Under the pieces are notes generated by a model, which was given only the letters and a program-made list of their open reading frames with translations, searched no databases and was not told the origin of the DNA. A DNA stretch of 64,000 bases from assembly GCA_011503125.2 (NCBI GenBank), contig WWBZ02000013.1, positions 62,001-126,000 of the forward strand, written 5' to 3'. Both the position numbers and the translations under genes were made by a program. Of the stretch, positions 9,901-19,129 are shown in pieces (position 1 is the first letter of the stretch; each line of letters begins with the position of its first letter). The stretch is from Botryosphaeria dothidea (Eukaryota > Ascomycota > Dothideomycetes > Botryosphaeriales > Botryosphaeriaceae).

Positions 9901-10791
9901 TCCCCATGGGGCGTCCGGTGTTTTGCCGTTGCTATCCTTTTCTAATTCGATTTGGTGGTCAATTCCAGGCCGGTGCGGTGGGAGTTTGTCTGCCTCCTTC
10001 TTGTCAAATAGGCGTATCCATCGAGGGTCCACCCAGCTAGGTAGCCGGGCCTGAGTATCCGTGGGGGTTTTCTCTTGAAGAGCCTTATTAATGTCCGCTA
10101 GGCTCGCTGTAAAGACTTGGTACCCTTTCTTTTCTCGGTTCCTTAAGAGGTAACTGAAGGCAGAGGCTCCGATGAGCTTGCCCTGGGGGCTAGGAAGATC
10201 TATTGCTTATTTTACTACTAGCCCTGTGTCCTTAAAGGTAATAGTCCGTTCACTTTGATCGAGTACCGCTTTTTCCTGTACCATCCATGGGCTTCCCAAC
10301 ATTAGGTCGCAACCGGAAAGCCTAGGCACGATGTAGAAGAACATGCGCTTCTGGCAGTGGCCTCCAATGTCTACTTCAGCCCAGGCAACCTCGTCTATTT
10401 TCCATCCTGTAGGTGTAAGTCCGTCCAGTGTCCTTGGGGAGATCTTTATACGCGGGAGGTTGCAGCGTTTAGCAAAACCGTGGCTCATAACAGCGTAGAA
10501 TTCACAACCAGTATCGGCGAGAGCTTTACCGAAAGACTCTTTATTGATCATGACTGGGGTAAGGAGTGAATCTTGTTCCAGCTTGCGTTGCTGCTTGCGC
10601 CATTCGTTCCGCACTTCCTGCTTTTCCTCCACTATGGGCTCCTGCCTGCGATTTTCGACAGGAGCTTTTAGTTTTCCGACTGCTGGGAGGAGGACTCGTC
10701 CTCCAAGTCTTCCAGTTCCGGTCCCACGTGTTCCTCCTGTTGGGTAGGCTTTGCAAGCCTTGCTGGCCTCCTTGGTGGCAGCCATGGGCAC
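6931..10791 (-). pseudogene. Gypsy-1 pol: protease, RT, RNase H, integrase, chromodomain
   Basis: In order on the minus strand: aspartic protease with ADTGCE (about 10520-10540) and CDLMLGSPWM; RT with YVDD at 9445-9456; RNase H with TDSSG and DHKNLEY (about 8760-9010); integrase with an H-H-C-C zinc motif (about 8085-8210) and D, D, E in DFVGPL, SDRGTQF and ERMNTE; and a chromodomain DEWRVEGILDER.. YQVKWEGYARPTWEP ending at TAG 6931-6933. The pol frame overlaps gag by at least 124 nt in the -1 frame, the usual arrangement for a programmed shift, though no canonical slippery heptamer was found. Stops at 10207, 9241, 8608, 8395, 7777, 7510 and near 7420 and 7110 replace mostly Gln or Trp codons; Gypsy-2 still has CAA where 10207-10209 has TAA. 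Inactive as it stands. Confidence 0.93.
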
Positions 10792-11864
10792 TGGGCAACC
10801 CTATGTCTAGAGTCGCCACAGCGTAGGCAACGACCCTCATCCTTGCGTCTTTGCATCTCTTGCTCGTCTACCCACTTGACACGACGTCCTTGGGCGGCCC
10901 TTGCAGGCCCTGTAGGTTCCCATTCCATTTTATCTTGCTGGGGCGTGGTCGGCTTTGGCTTGGACCCTGGCTGCCTGCCAGTAGACCCTGCCGAGCCAAC
11001 TTTATTCTGACCACGCCACCAGTCTTGTTGCCAGCCCTGCTGGGGCTTCTTGCCCGTATTGCGTAGGTTGAACGCTTCCAGTTGGTCACTAACACGTTTC
11101 AACTCCGTGCAGTAGTCCTCGAAAGACTGGCTAGTATTCCCAAGGCCGATCATACTTCGCTGGAGCTCCTGGCTAAGCCCTGCTTCTAGGTAGGCCTTAA
11201 GGATCTCGTCCGGCCAGTTGGTGCCTCCCGCCTCTAGTACGAGTTTGCGGAATTCGGTGAAGTACTCCATAAAAGGCTTGTTAGTTTGGCGTAGCTTATG
11301 CAGCTTACGTTGGGCCTTCTCTTGCACGTGGGGGTCGCCAAATGATAGGCGTAGCTGATCCAGTAGGCACTGAGCAGTCATGCTAGTCGTGTTGGTGCTG
11401 GCTTGTACCCAGGGCTGTAGCTGACGAGCTGCTTCGCCCCTAAGCCGATTGTGAAGCATAAAAAACTTCGTAGCTTCAGTGCAACTCGTGTAGTCCACGA
11501 CGAGTTTGGCTTGGGCCTGGGCAATCCAAGGCTCGAGTTCTTCTCTATTACCCGAAAACTCGGCGAGAGGGCCGAGGTTCTTCGTGGGGCCTGTCTTGGT
11601 GGGGTGGCTGGTGGGTCCTGACTCAGGGGCAGGGGGGTCCGAGGCAATTCCGGCTACCCTAGCCTCCTTTTCTCCGGCCTCCCCTGAGGGTTGTGTGGAA
11701 GGGGTTTGGGCGCCTCCCACCTTCAAGAGTTCCTCCTTCTCCTCCTTAAGCTGCATAACCTCTTGGGTAAGAGTATCCATTCGTACCATCATTTGTAGCA
11801 GTAACCGCTTCGTTTCTTGGTTCTCTTGAGCCTGTAGCTCTTGTCCATGCTCTTGAGGACTCAT
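10668..11864 (-). CDS. Gypsy-1 Gag (398 aa, open)
   Basis: Structural protein expected to form the retrotransposon particle and bind its RNA. The frame is open from ATG 11864 to TAA. The N-terminal third has a heptad-like Leu/Met/Lys/Glu stretch (about residues 12-50), probably a coiled coil. A capsid-like retrotransposon Gag region (about residues 95-260) follows, with the motif 'F..W...A...L', and near the C-terminus a CCHC zinc knuckle, CLRCGDSRHRVAQC (about residues 347-360). The start was chosen because it is the first ATG after the 9-bp minisatellite and is kept in Gypsy-2 (40516). It is the only long open gene of this element. Confidence 0.88.
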   Translation of the reverse strand: MSPQEHGQELQAQENQETKRLLLQMMVRMDTLTQEVMQLKEEKEELLKVGGAQTPSTQPSGEAGEKEARVAGIASDPPAPESGPTSHPTKTGPTKNLGPLAEFSGNREELEPWIAQAQAKLVVDYTSCTEATKFFMLHNRLRGEAARQLQPWVQASTNTTSMTAQCLLDQLRLSFGDPHVQEKAQRKLHKLRQTNKPFMEYFTEFRKLVLEAGGTNWPDEILKAYLEAGLSQELQRSMIGLGNTSQSFEDYCTELKRVSDQLEAFNLRNTGKKPQQGWQQDWWRGQNKVGSAGSTGRQPGSKPKPTTPQQDKMEWEPTGPARAAQGRRVKWVDEQEMQRRKDEGRCLRCGDSRHRVAQCPWLPPRRPARLAKPTQQEEHVGPELEDLEDESSSQQSEN

Positions 11865-11870
11865 ATCGAG

Positions 11871-11938
11871 TGATTCCGGTGATTCCGGTGATTCCAGTGG
11901 TTCCAGTGATTCCAGTGATTCTAGTGATTCCAGTGCGC
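11871..11938 (-). repeat. 9-bp minisatellite in the Gypsy-1 leader
   Basis: About seven tandem copies of GATTCCAGT with C/T and A/G variants lie between the primer-binding site and the gag ATG. Gypsy-2 has the same array, with about eight units, at 40521-40594. It is leader sequence; the short Ile/Thr/Gly-rich frame through it is not supported as a gene. Confidence 0.8.
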
Positions 11939-11979
11939 AACTGTGCCAGTGATCCGATGTCCAGTAAGTCCAATATGGG

Positions 11980-11991
11980 AAGTCTAGCTAA
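11980..11991 (-). promoter_or_regulatory. Gypsy-1 primer-binding site, probably self-primed
   Basis: On the coding strand the bases right after the 5' LTR are TT then AGCTAGACTT (11989 down to 11980). This is the exact reverse complement of AAGTCTAGCT inside the same LTR (12057 down to 12048). A TATATA box on the coding strand (12097-12102) sits about 45 bp upstream of 12057, so the RNA could begin there and fold back onto this site, as in Tf1-type self-priming. No clear tRNA 3'-end match was seen. Confidence 0.6.
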
Positions 11992-12175
11992 TGTCAGGGC
12001 TCAACCTCAGGATGATCGCTGAAAGGTATATTGCGCTATGTACGTTAAGCTAGACTTAAGGAGAAAGAAGAGAAGACGTAGAAGAAAGGAAAGAGTTATA
12101 TACAAGGGAGGCTTGGCGTCACGTGACCCGCCGATGATCCTCTGAGGCTTGATCCTGAGGCTTCAGACTCTAACA
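11992..12175 (-). repeat. Gypsy-1 5' LTR (184 bp)
   Basis: Starts TGTCAGGGC and ends CTCTAACA on the plus strand. It is the less mutated of the pair. Read on the coding strand it holds CACGTGACGC, TATATA (12102-12097), a pyrimidine-rich stretch and the proposed RNA start AAGTCTAGCTTAACG (from 12057), leaving about 66 bases of R-U5 before the primer-binding site. Confidence 0.95.
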
Positions 12176-12180
12176 CCTAG

Positions 12181-14360
12181 TACCTTATCTAGGGGAAGCT
12201 TCTTAATAGTATAGAGGACCTACTCTTTAGTAACGCCTTAGGGGATCTCTACTAGCTCTAGGTATATATACCTATCTAGATCTAAGAGGTCGGTGGCCCT
12301 AGAAGGGGGGAAGAACTAGTTAGTAAGGATTTCCGCCTTAGACTAGTTATCGTAACGTAGTTATCTATCTACTCCCTAAAGGGGTAGGAACTAGAGTAGG
12401 GCTAGCGGCTCTAATACCCTTATTCTTACCTATCTTAAGAGCTTCTAGAGTATAGAAGAGTCTAAGGTTATCTCGGCTACTATTCTACGCTATACTTTTA
12501 TTCTATCTCTTCTAATCTACCTCTTCTTACTATTAGCAATAGTTTAGTAAACTACCTAGTTCTCCTCCCTCCCTATAGCTATCTACTTTCTTCTAGCTAC
12601 TCTAGCCTAGTATACTAGGTCCGAATACTTCTTTATCTATTATATAGAGGCCTAGGGCGAGGGTCTCGCTACTAGAATAGTCTCTTAGATTATCCTTTAG
12701 ATAGCCTCCTAGAGTAGTATAGTAAAGTAATCTAGATCTGCTTTAGTATTAAGAGGGGCTACTTTAAGGTATTTAAGCTTTAATTAGAGTATATTATTAG
12801 TTCTCTTCTAGTCTACTTTCTTCTACTAGGGTCTTAGAGGGCGTAGTTCCGCGGGGGTAAGAGAAAAATCGAGTATAGTAAGAATAGGTAGGTGGTTAGA
12901 GGATAATTTAAGCTCCTAACTAACTTCGTAACTAAGAATTCTCTTCTCTAGCTACTATATAGTAAAGATAAGGTCTAGAGTACTCTCGCTACTACCCTCT
13001 CTCCTCGTAATAGTACCTCTTAGAAGGGCTAGGTTAAGGTTAGCTATAGTAGCTATTTCGATAAGATTATCTATAAGGGTATAGTATCTTAGAGCGGTTA
13101 TACCCCTCTAGATAGGATAGTAAAGATTAAAGTCTTCTAGGAGGATATACTCCCCTAGTTTTCTAAGAGCTTCTAGGAGAAGAGATAGAGTTTCTAGAGC
13201 CGTACTAGTATAGAAGGCTAGTAGGGGATTATAGTAGTTATAGATATAGATTATATATGTCTTAGTAGTAAGAGATAGTGTAATAAGATCTAGTAAGTAG
13301 ACTATTACTTACTAGAAGTCGGGGGTAATAGCCTTGCTTATAAAGAAGTAGGTTCTTACCGTCCCCTCCTAAGAGAAAACTATATAGTAGGTAGAATATC
13401 TTGCTATTATCTTTACCCTCGGGTTCCTCTAGGGTTCCTAGATAGCTAGGATATAGTAGATTTTTAGGTTTACCTTCTTAAAGAGCGGAAGTATTATCCT
13501 ATTCTTACTCTTATAGACGTTATACTATATAATAGAGAAAGCGCCTATATCTAATATTAGCTTCTTTCTATCTCTAAGTTAGACTACGAGGAAGTCGGTA
13601 GTATAGGCTACGAGGCGAAGGGGGTTCCCGCGGGCTTCTCCCCCGAGGTATACTAGAAGCTATTAAGTCCGGTAAACCGTATCTAGTTAGGAGGCGGGGG
13701 GCGGCTTAGGTCCCTTAGCCTATCTAGCTCTCTCTTAGTCGGCTCCTCTTCTCTAGGCCTCTTTCTTAGCCTAACCGTTAACTAGTTAGTTTAGGGCTAT
13801 ATTTTAGCCGTAGGGGTACCTCCTCTATATCTCTCTAGTACCGCTAGGCGGGCCTTAGTAGCCTTAGCCTAACGGGCTCTACGCGTTAGGTAGGAGTTGC
13901 TCTAGGCCGTATACTCTTAGTTATAGTTTATATATTACGTCTTCTCTTTAGGGCACTCGTAGGTATTATATACCTTAGCGTACTAGCCGTATCTATTCTC
14001 TCTTCTATAGTAGGTAGAGATATAGCTATAATTCTAGTACTTAAAGCACTAGGTTACTATAAAGGTTATACTATAGTACTCTACTATATAGAGAGTATAG
14101 TTACTAATAAGTTCTTTAGTAATAATCTAGTTAGCTGCCTCGGGGTCTATAGTGCTAAGAATAATAGCTAAGTACGTCTTCCCCTCTAGGAGCTTCCTTT
14201 TTAGCTAGGCTAGCTTACTAATACGTAGTCCTAGATATAAGGATAGGTTCTAATTCTAAAGAGTTTAGGCGGCCTAGGGGTCCTTAGTGTTAATATCTTT
14301 AAGGGGGACGTTATAGACTAGCACTAAGTAGAGCTGCTAGTTAGAACGGACTTCCCTACC
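12181..14360 (-). pseudogene. LINE-B 5' part: ORF1 zinc knuckles, endonuclease, start of RT
   Basis: Continuation of LINE-B beyond Gypsy-1. On the minus strand from 14360: an ORF1 segment with 'VYNVPLKDI' and, after reversing obvious RIP changes in thought only, a Cys/His array around 13940-14050 whose Cys codons now read Tyr (FKY*NYS, RYG*YAK). The APE endonuclease follows: YNVYKS (about 13530), '*EP*RNP' for QEP (about 13430), LEDFNLYYPI (about 13105-13145) for the catalytic GDFN..HP.W, and STLDLIFT (about 12965-12990). The N-terminal RT part runs to 12181. Nonsense codons are frequent. Confidence 0.8.
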
Positions 14361-14375
14361 TCTAAAGTATTTATA
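14361..14375. repeat. Target-site duplication of LINE-B (right copy)
   Basis: TCTAAAGTATTTATA, identical to 3922-3936. LINE-A1 sequence resumes directly after it. Confidence 0.85.
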
Positions 14376-16483
14376 CTTATCTTTTAAACTATACCTATTA
14401 ATTCTAGTAGAGTTCGGATCCGTAGTTAGTAACTATAGTAACGTATATTAGATATAGTTAGCGAATAGCTTAGAGAGATAGTTCTCGTTTAATATTAGCT
14501 AGTCGGAAGAGTCTCTAAAAGGCTAAACGTGCTTAGCTAATTTTTATAGATACGTAGTCTTTAAAGATTAAGCCGGGATTAAAGAAGACTTCTAACTAGC
14601 GGACGAGCTAGCCTAGTTTTACTATATTTCTATCTAGGAGTTAGATTATAGTTTATTAAGCCTTAGAGTCCTTCTTTTTAGAGCTAAAGTTAATTAGTTC
14701 CGTCTTTCGAAGATTAAACTTAATATAGTTTTCTTTACCTCGTTTAAAGAGCTTCCCTACCTCCTCTTCTAGTAGACGTTTATTACGTTTATATCTACCG
14801 GAGCTAGTAATTAAAGTAATATTATTAATATATAAGAGGTATATAATCTTTATCTTAGAGAAGAGCTCGCGGAGGTAGATTAGAAAGAGGATAGGAGAGA
14901 TAGGGCTCTCCTAGGGAATTTCCGTCTCTATCGGGCTAACGTCTTCTATTTCTCTATTAAAGAAGCACCTAAGCGTTCGGTTTCTTATAAATAATTCTAC
15001 CTACGATAATAGATTAACCGGAAGTCTAATTCGAGCTATAATTACTAGAAGTTATTCGTCTACTACGTAGTTAAAAGTACTCTTTATATTAAGAAATAAT
15101 ATAGAGGTCTTCCGATCTAACCGTCTATTTTCTTAGATCTTATTTATAAGAAGTAGCGTAGTATCTATAGCCGACTTCTTTAGTCTTTCTCTAATCTAGA
15201 AGAGATTAAGAAGGTTAGAAGTCTTAGTAAGATAGCCTAGCCTTTTTACTATAATTCGTTCTAGGACTTTTCTAAGATAGCTAAGAAGGAAGATAATTCG
15301 GTACGACTTTAGATTAGCCGTATCTTTCTTTTCTTTCCCTAGTATAGCTCTAGTAGCTATTCGCTAATCGACGAAGTAGTATCCGTATTTAAGTAGTATA
15401 GTAAATACTTAATTAAAGACCTCTAGAGATACTCTATATATATAGATAATAATCTCCTACGTAATAGTATCTAGCCTAGAGGTTTTTTCTTTTATCTAGA
15501 TAAGATAGGCGTATTTAAGCTCCCTCTTACTTAGTTTAGACTAATTCTATTTATCTAAGGGCTAGTACTCTAACTAGTTAAACGGGTTTATCTTAGAGAG
15601 TTCTAGAAAGAGTTCTATATATAGGGCTAAGTACTTCTCTTTAAAAGACTCTTTAAGATCTCTAGCTCTATTCCGGATCTTAGAGATTCTTTCGTAGGCT
15701 TAGGATTTTATATAGGATATAGCCTTAAAGATATTCTTAGAAGTATTACTCTCTAGAAAGTAATTCTAGTAGTTCCGCTTCTCTCTCTTAATTATCTTAA
15801 AGTATATATTCCGGCTCTAACGTACCGCTTAGGAGGTCTCTTAAAACGAACGGCGTCTATTTCTAGTTACGGTTTAACGTAGGGCTTATCTAAGTTTAGT
15901 AAGCTCCTCTATCTACTATAGCTTTAACTTAGATCCTAGCTTTAGATAAGAAATAGCTAAATTTACTACTACTAAGACTATATTAGAGAGAGTTTCTCTA
16001 AGCTAATCTAGCTATAGAATTATATTATTTAAGCTATTAACTATTTCCCGTAAAATATTCTACGATAGGCCTATATTCTTAGTATCTTAGAGAATACTAT
16101 CTAATTAGGCCTTTACTTAGTCTTAAAAAACCTCTTTAAACGTCTTCTAGTCTACCTTCTTTATATTAAACTTTACTATATTAGTAATAAATAGAAGTTT
16201 CTATATACCTTCTAGCCTAATTATAAGAAAGATTACCTTATAGTTAAATTCGAAGTCTAGAAGAACTTTCTATAAGAAAATTCTTCTAGCGAGGCCTAGA
16301 ATCGCTAGCGTAAGGTCGATTACTATCTCTCTCTCTATATAGCTCTTATAAAAGATATTAACCCCGGGCTTATTTAAGAGAGAGAGATTATTAGACTTAA
16401 TCTAGTCTACTAGCTATATTACTCTAGAGAAGATTAATAATAAGAAATTCTACTACGTATAGTAGGTATTAAAGTCTTTAGCT
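14376..16483 (-). pseudogene. LINE-A1 reverse transcriptase
   Basis: Minus-strand RT of the Tad-like LINE, aligned by eye to 27.16-29.3 kb of the second copy (shared landmarks at about 14490-14560 against 27270-27345). The catalytic YIDD reads YINN at 14821-14832, both Asp codons (GAC/GAT) now Asn; the second copy still has YIDD. In-frame stops are frequent and CpA/TpG nearly absent. Near the right end, KDFNTYYT**N (about 16440-16490) is the decayed GDFN.HH..W motif of the endonuclease, which continues beyond SINE-1. Confidence 0.82.
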
Positions 16484-16496
16484 ATAATAGTAGGAA

Positions 16497-17112
16497 GGCG
16501 GGGTAGTATACTAGTAGGGTATACTTCTACGGTAACCTAGCCTTTCTAGAGTAGTATAGATTCTAAGTTCGAATCTTAGACCGCTTATCTACTCGTAGTA
16601 TATACGTTCTACGTTAAAAGTATACGTACCCGCGTTCTCTCTAGCGGTAATAAGGGGGAAAATCTATAGGTAGTTAGGGTAGGCTATAAGTAGTATATAC
16701 GTCCTACTATAAAAGTATACGTACCCGCGTTCTCTCTAGTAGTAATAAGGGAGAGAAGGGCTAGCTAGGCGCTTCTAAAAATAAATTTTAAGAGCGCTTT
16801 ACTAGCGCTTATAAATAGATAAGCCGGGACTTCTTACGGCTTAGTCTTAAGATTTATAGTTACCTCTCTCTATAGTTCCTCCCTCTTAGCTACTCTTTCT
16901 ACTTTAGATATCGTTACCGGTATATAGAAAAAACTATACTAAATAGAGTATCTACGGATACTACTATTATAGATAGAGAAGGTTTTTACCCGGGCTATTC
17001 TAAGAAAGTAGCTACGGTTTCCCCTTCTATATATCCTTATAGATAGCTATAGCTATATAGACCCTTCGAGGAGCTAAATTAGCTTAAATTAAATTTATTT
17101 ATCTATCTATCT
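16497..17112 (+). mobile_element. SINE-1, tRNA-derived, (TATC)n tail
   Basis: About 616 bp, starting GGCGGGGTAGT with a tRNA-like head and ending AAATTTATTTATCTATCTATC. Flanked by ATAATAGTAGGAA (16484-16496) and ATAATAGTAGGGAA (17113-17126), a target-site duplication with one extra G. Same family as 41663-42274 and 47445-47965. Like SINE-2 it carries an internal duplication of about 91 bp (GTATACGTACCCGCGTTCTC occurs twice). It sits within the LINE-A1 endonuclease. Confidence 0.85.
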
Positions 17113-17126
17113 ATAATAGTAGGGAA

Positions 17127-18627
17127 GTTTATTTACCGAAAGTTTACTACTCTTTTTATTATTCGCTAAGAACTTATTTCCTTCTACCTATTCTAATTAT
17201 ATAGATTTAGAATATAGAATTTCGATTTTTCTTACTCTACCTCTAGGAGAATTATATCTAGGCTAAGAAGAGCTATAGCCTTATAGTTAATCTATATATT
17301 TTTAAGAAACCTTAATACGTAGACTAAAGTACGAGGTCTTTAACTAGAATAGTATACCGGAAGAATCTAGCTAAACGAATTATAGTTTATAGATCGTCTC
17401 TCTATAGGGTTATCTAGGCTTAAAATATACGGTTCTTAGATTAGAATAAGGTCTATTTTAAGCTCGACTATAAGTTCTAGAATTAACTCTATTACTAGAA
17501 TACTTCGGTTAAGGTTAGCTTATAATACTCTTATAGATTCTATTATATTTAGATTCTAGAGCCGTACGAAGTCTTTCTCGGTTTAAGAAGTTCTATCTTA
17601 TATAAAACTTTAGTAATAGTTAGTCGCTTCGAGATAGTACGTTAAGCTTCCTTCTTAGTCTTAAATACGAGAACGATTAAGCCTACTCGGCTCTAGAAGC
17701 GCTTCTCCTTACTAGAGAGCTAATATAGATCTCTAATTACCCGAAGGCTAGTATTAAAATTAGAGACTTCCTTAGTAATCTACTTCGTAAAGTCTTCTCT
17801 TAGTATATTTCGGAGATTCTAAGTTAGAACTCTATAGACTATAATCTTAGCCTATACTTCGCTCTCTTCTATAGATTTAATTAGAATAACTAAGTTAATA
17901 ACCTTTCTATATTTAAGGAGAAAGGCCGTAGATAAGAATTTAGAGGCTATAATAACTAGGTTACCCCTTATCGATACGGTAACTTCTACTACTACTAGCT
18001 TCTTTCCGGAGGTACTTTTTACGAAAGCCTTATTAAACCTCTCTCTAAATATTAGAGAAATACTTTCGAGTAGTATAACTAGTTTAGCCGTTATCTATCG
18101 AGAGATTTTTATAGATAGAGAGGTAGACTTTCTAGCTACGGCTTTAGTTAGAACTTCTTTCTATTCTTCTCTACTTCTAGTAACGCTTATAAACGAGCGT
18201 ACCTAGAGTTAGTATCTCGGTTAGAATTAAGTATAGAGTTAGATCTAAGGGGGTATAGAGGTTCTAGTAGGTTAGGTAGGGGTAGTTACTATTAGAGCTT
18301 TCTTTAGTTTCTTTATCCGGTTAGCTAGGATATTTACCGTATTTTCTAAGTAGTAGAGTTAGCCCTAGAATACTACCTTAGCCCTACTTATAGTATCTTT
18401 CTCTATAAAGTCTCTAAATACTTAAATTAGGTTCGAGAGGTTCCGGGCCTTAGTTCGGTCTTTCTCGAGAGAGATTACCTTTATAAGGTAGTCGAAGGCA
18501 ATATTAATAGCCTATTAGACTAATTTAATCTATCTAGAGAAGCTAGCCCTCTCTAAGGTCTCTTAAGCTTAGTATACTAATAAGATATAGATTAAGGCTC
18601 GGAGGCCTTCGGGCTATACCTCGCCCT
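17127..18627 (-). pseudogene. LINE-A1 endonuclease start and ORF1
   Basis: Continuation of LINE-A1. The reverse complement near 17430-17560 gives an endonuclease N-terminus with I*EP for the QEP motif (17430-17441), matching the clearer copy at 41.22-41.33 kb. The remainder is decayed ORF1, rich in Lys, Glu and Leu codons, without a recognisable zinc knuckle. It breaks off at TCTAA (18628-18632), where Gypsy-3 inserted. Confidence 0.7.
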
Positions 18628-18632
18628 TCTAA

Positions 18633-18804
18633 TGTAACGGCTGAACGAAGAAGTGGTGTTAAGGCAGTGCACGTGATAACGTGTAGGTATCAGACGCGCG
18701 TGCACGCGGTGACGTTACGTACTTCGCAACTTTATAGCTCTCGCTTGTACGTAGACTCTCGCACTTTGTGCGACCTCTCTGTAGCAGCATCGAGTCTCAT
18801 TACA
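18633..18804 (+). repeat. Gypsy-3 5' LTR (172 bp)
   Basis: TGTAACGGC to CTCATTACA. Contains CACGTGATAACG, a TTTATAG box (about 18731-18737) and the short inverted repeat CGCACTTTGTGCG (18760-18772) overlapping the proposed RNA start GTGCGACCT (18768-18776). Against the 3' LTR it has GACGTTA where that one has GACGTCA. Confidence 0.95.
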
Positions 18805-18815
18805 TTAGGTCGCAC
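18805..18815 (+). promoter_or_regulatory. Gypsy-3 primer-binding site, probably self-primed
   Basis: The bases after the 5' LTR are TT then AGGTCGCAC (18807-18815), the exact reverse complement of GTGCGACCT inside the LTR (18768-18776). The spacing (TT, then pairing) is the same as in Gypsy-1. The TATA-like TTTATA lies about 37 bp upstream of GTGCGACCT, a fitting distance for transcription starting at the paired sequence. Confidence 0.6.
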
Positions 18816-19129
18816 CGCCTATCTTACTTATAGCCAGGAGCAGGCTTTAGAATAGCTTACGTCTCGTTACCGTCACCGTTACCGTCGTCGAGCCTCGCGC
18901 AGAGCCTCACCGTTTCGCTGCAAAGTCGGAGCCACGCCAGGTGTCCGAAGCTAACCGTAACCGCAACCGCAACCGCAACCGCAACCGTTACCGTCCATCA
19001 TAATATCAGGAATGTACCCAGATGTTACAGGCGATAACGCCTGGAGAGAGCCACACCGTCATCCGCACGATTCGTCACCCACGAGACCTTCGTCACACGC
19101 CCTACCGCTTAAGAGCGAGAGCCCAGCAA

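Larger units (their letters stand above)
6145..12175 (-). mobile_element. Gypsy-1, complete chromodomain LTR retrotransposon (chromovirus)
   Basis: A 6031-bp element with two 184-bp LTRs starting TG and ending CA, a 5-bp duplication, and a coding strand running right to left: 5' LTR 11992-12175, primer-binding site, gag, protease-RT-RNase H-integrase-chromodomain, polypurine tract, 3' LTR 6145-6328. It is only lightly RIP-mutated compared with its LINE-B host, so it arrived later. Gypsy-2 (34784-40836) is the same family. About eight premature stops break pol, all explainable as C->T/G->A. gag is open. Confidence 0.95.
3937..14360 (-). mobile_element. LINE-B, non-LTR retrotransposon, 5'-truncated, split by Gypsy-1
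   Basis: A second LINE family, reading right to left, inserted into LINE-A1. Without Gypsy-1 and one TSD copy (6145-12180) it is about 4.4 kb. From its 5' end (14360) it carries the tail of a gag-like ORF1 with zinc knuckles, an APE-type endonuclease, a reverse transcriptase and a 3' end closing in a (TATC)n tail at 3937. It differs from LINE-A in its RT and post-RT sequence and shows no RNase H. Only about 130 codons of ORF1 are present, so the 5' end was probably lost at insertion. RIP is saturated: CpA and TpG are nearly absent, and every domain has nonsense codons. Confidence 0.85.

Noticed and set aside
10668..10791. A slippery heptamer for -1 frameshifting between gag and pol
   Set aside because: The frames overlap in the right register, but I saw no X-XXY-YYZ heptamer; the gag end GAA-AAC-TAA is not canonical. 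Left open.
11506..11829. 107-aa plus-strand frame
   Set aside because: Antisense to the open Gypsy-1 gag, no family features.
11871..11938. CRISPR-like or protein-coding tandem array
   Set aside because: Units are 9 bp without spacers, lie in a retrotransposon leader and recur in Gypsy-2. A fungal genome would not carry CRISPR arrays.
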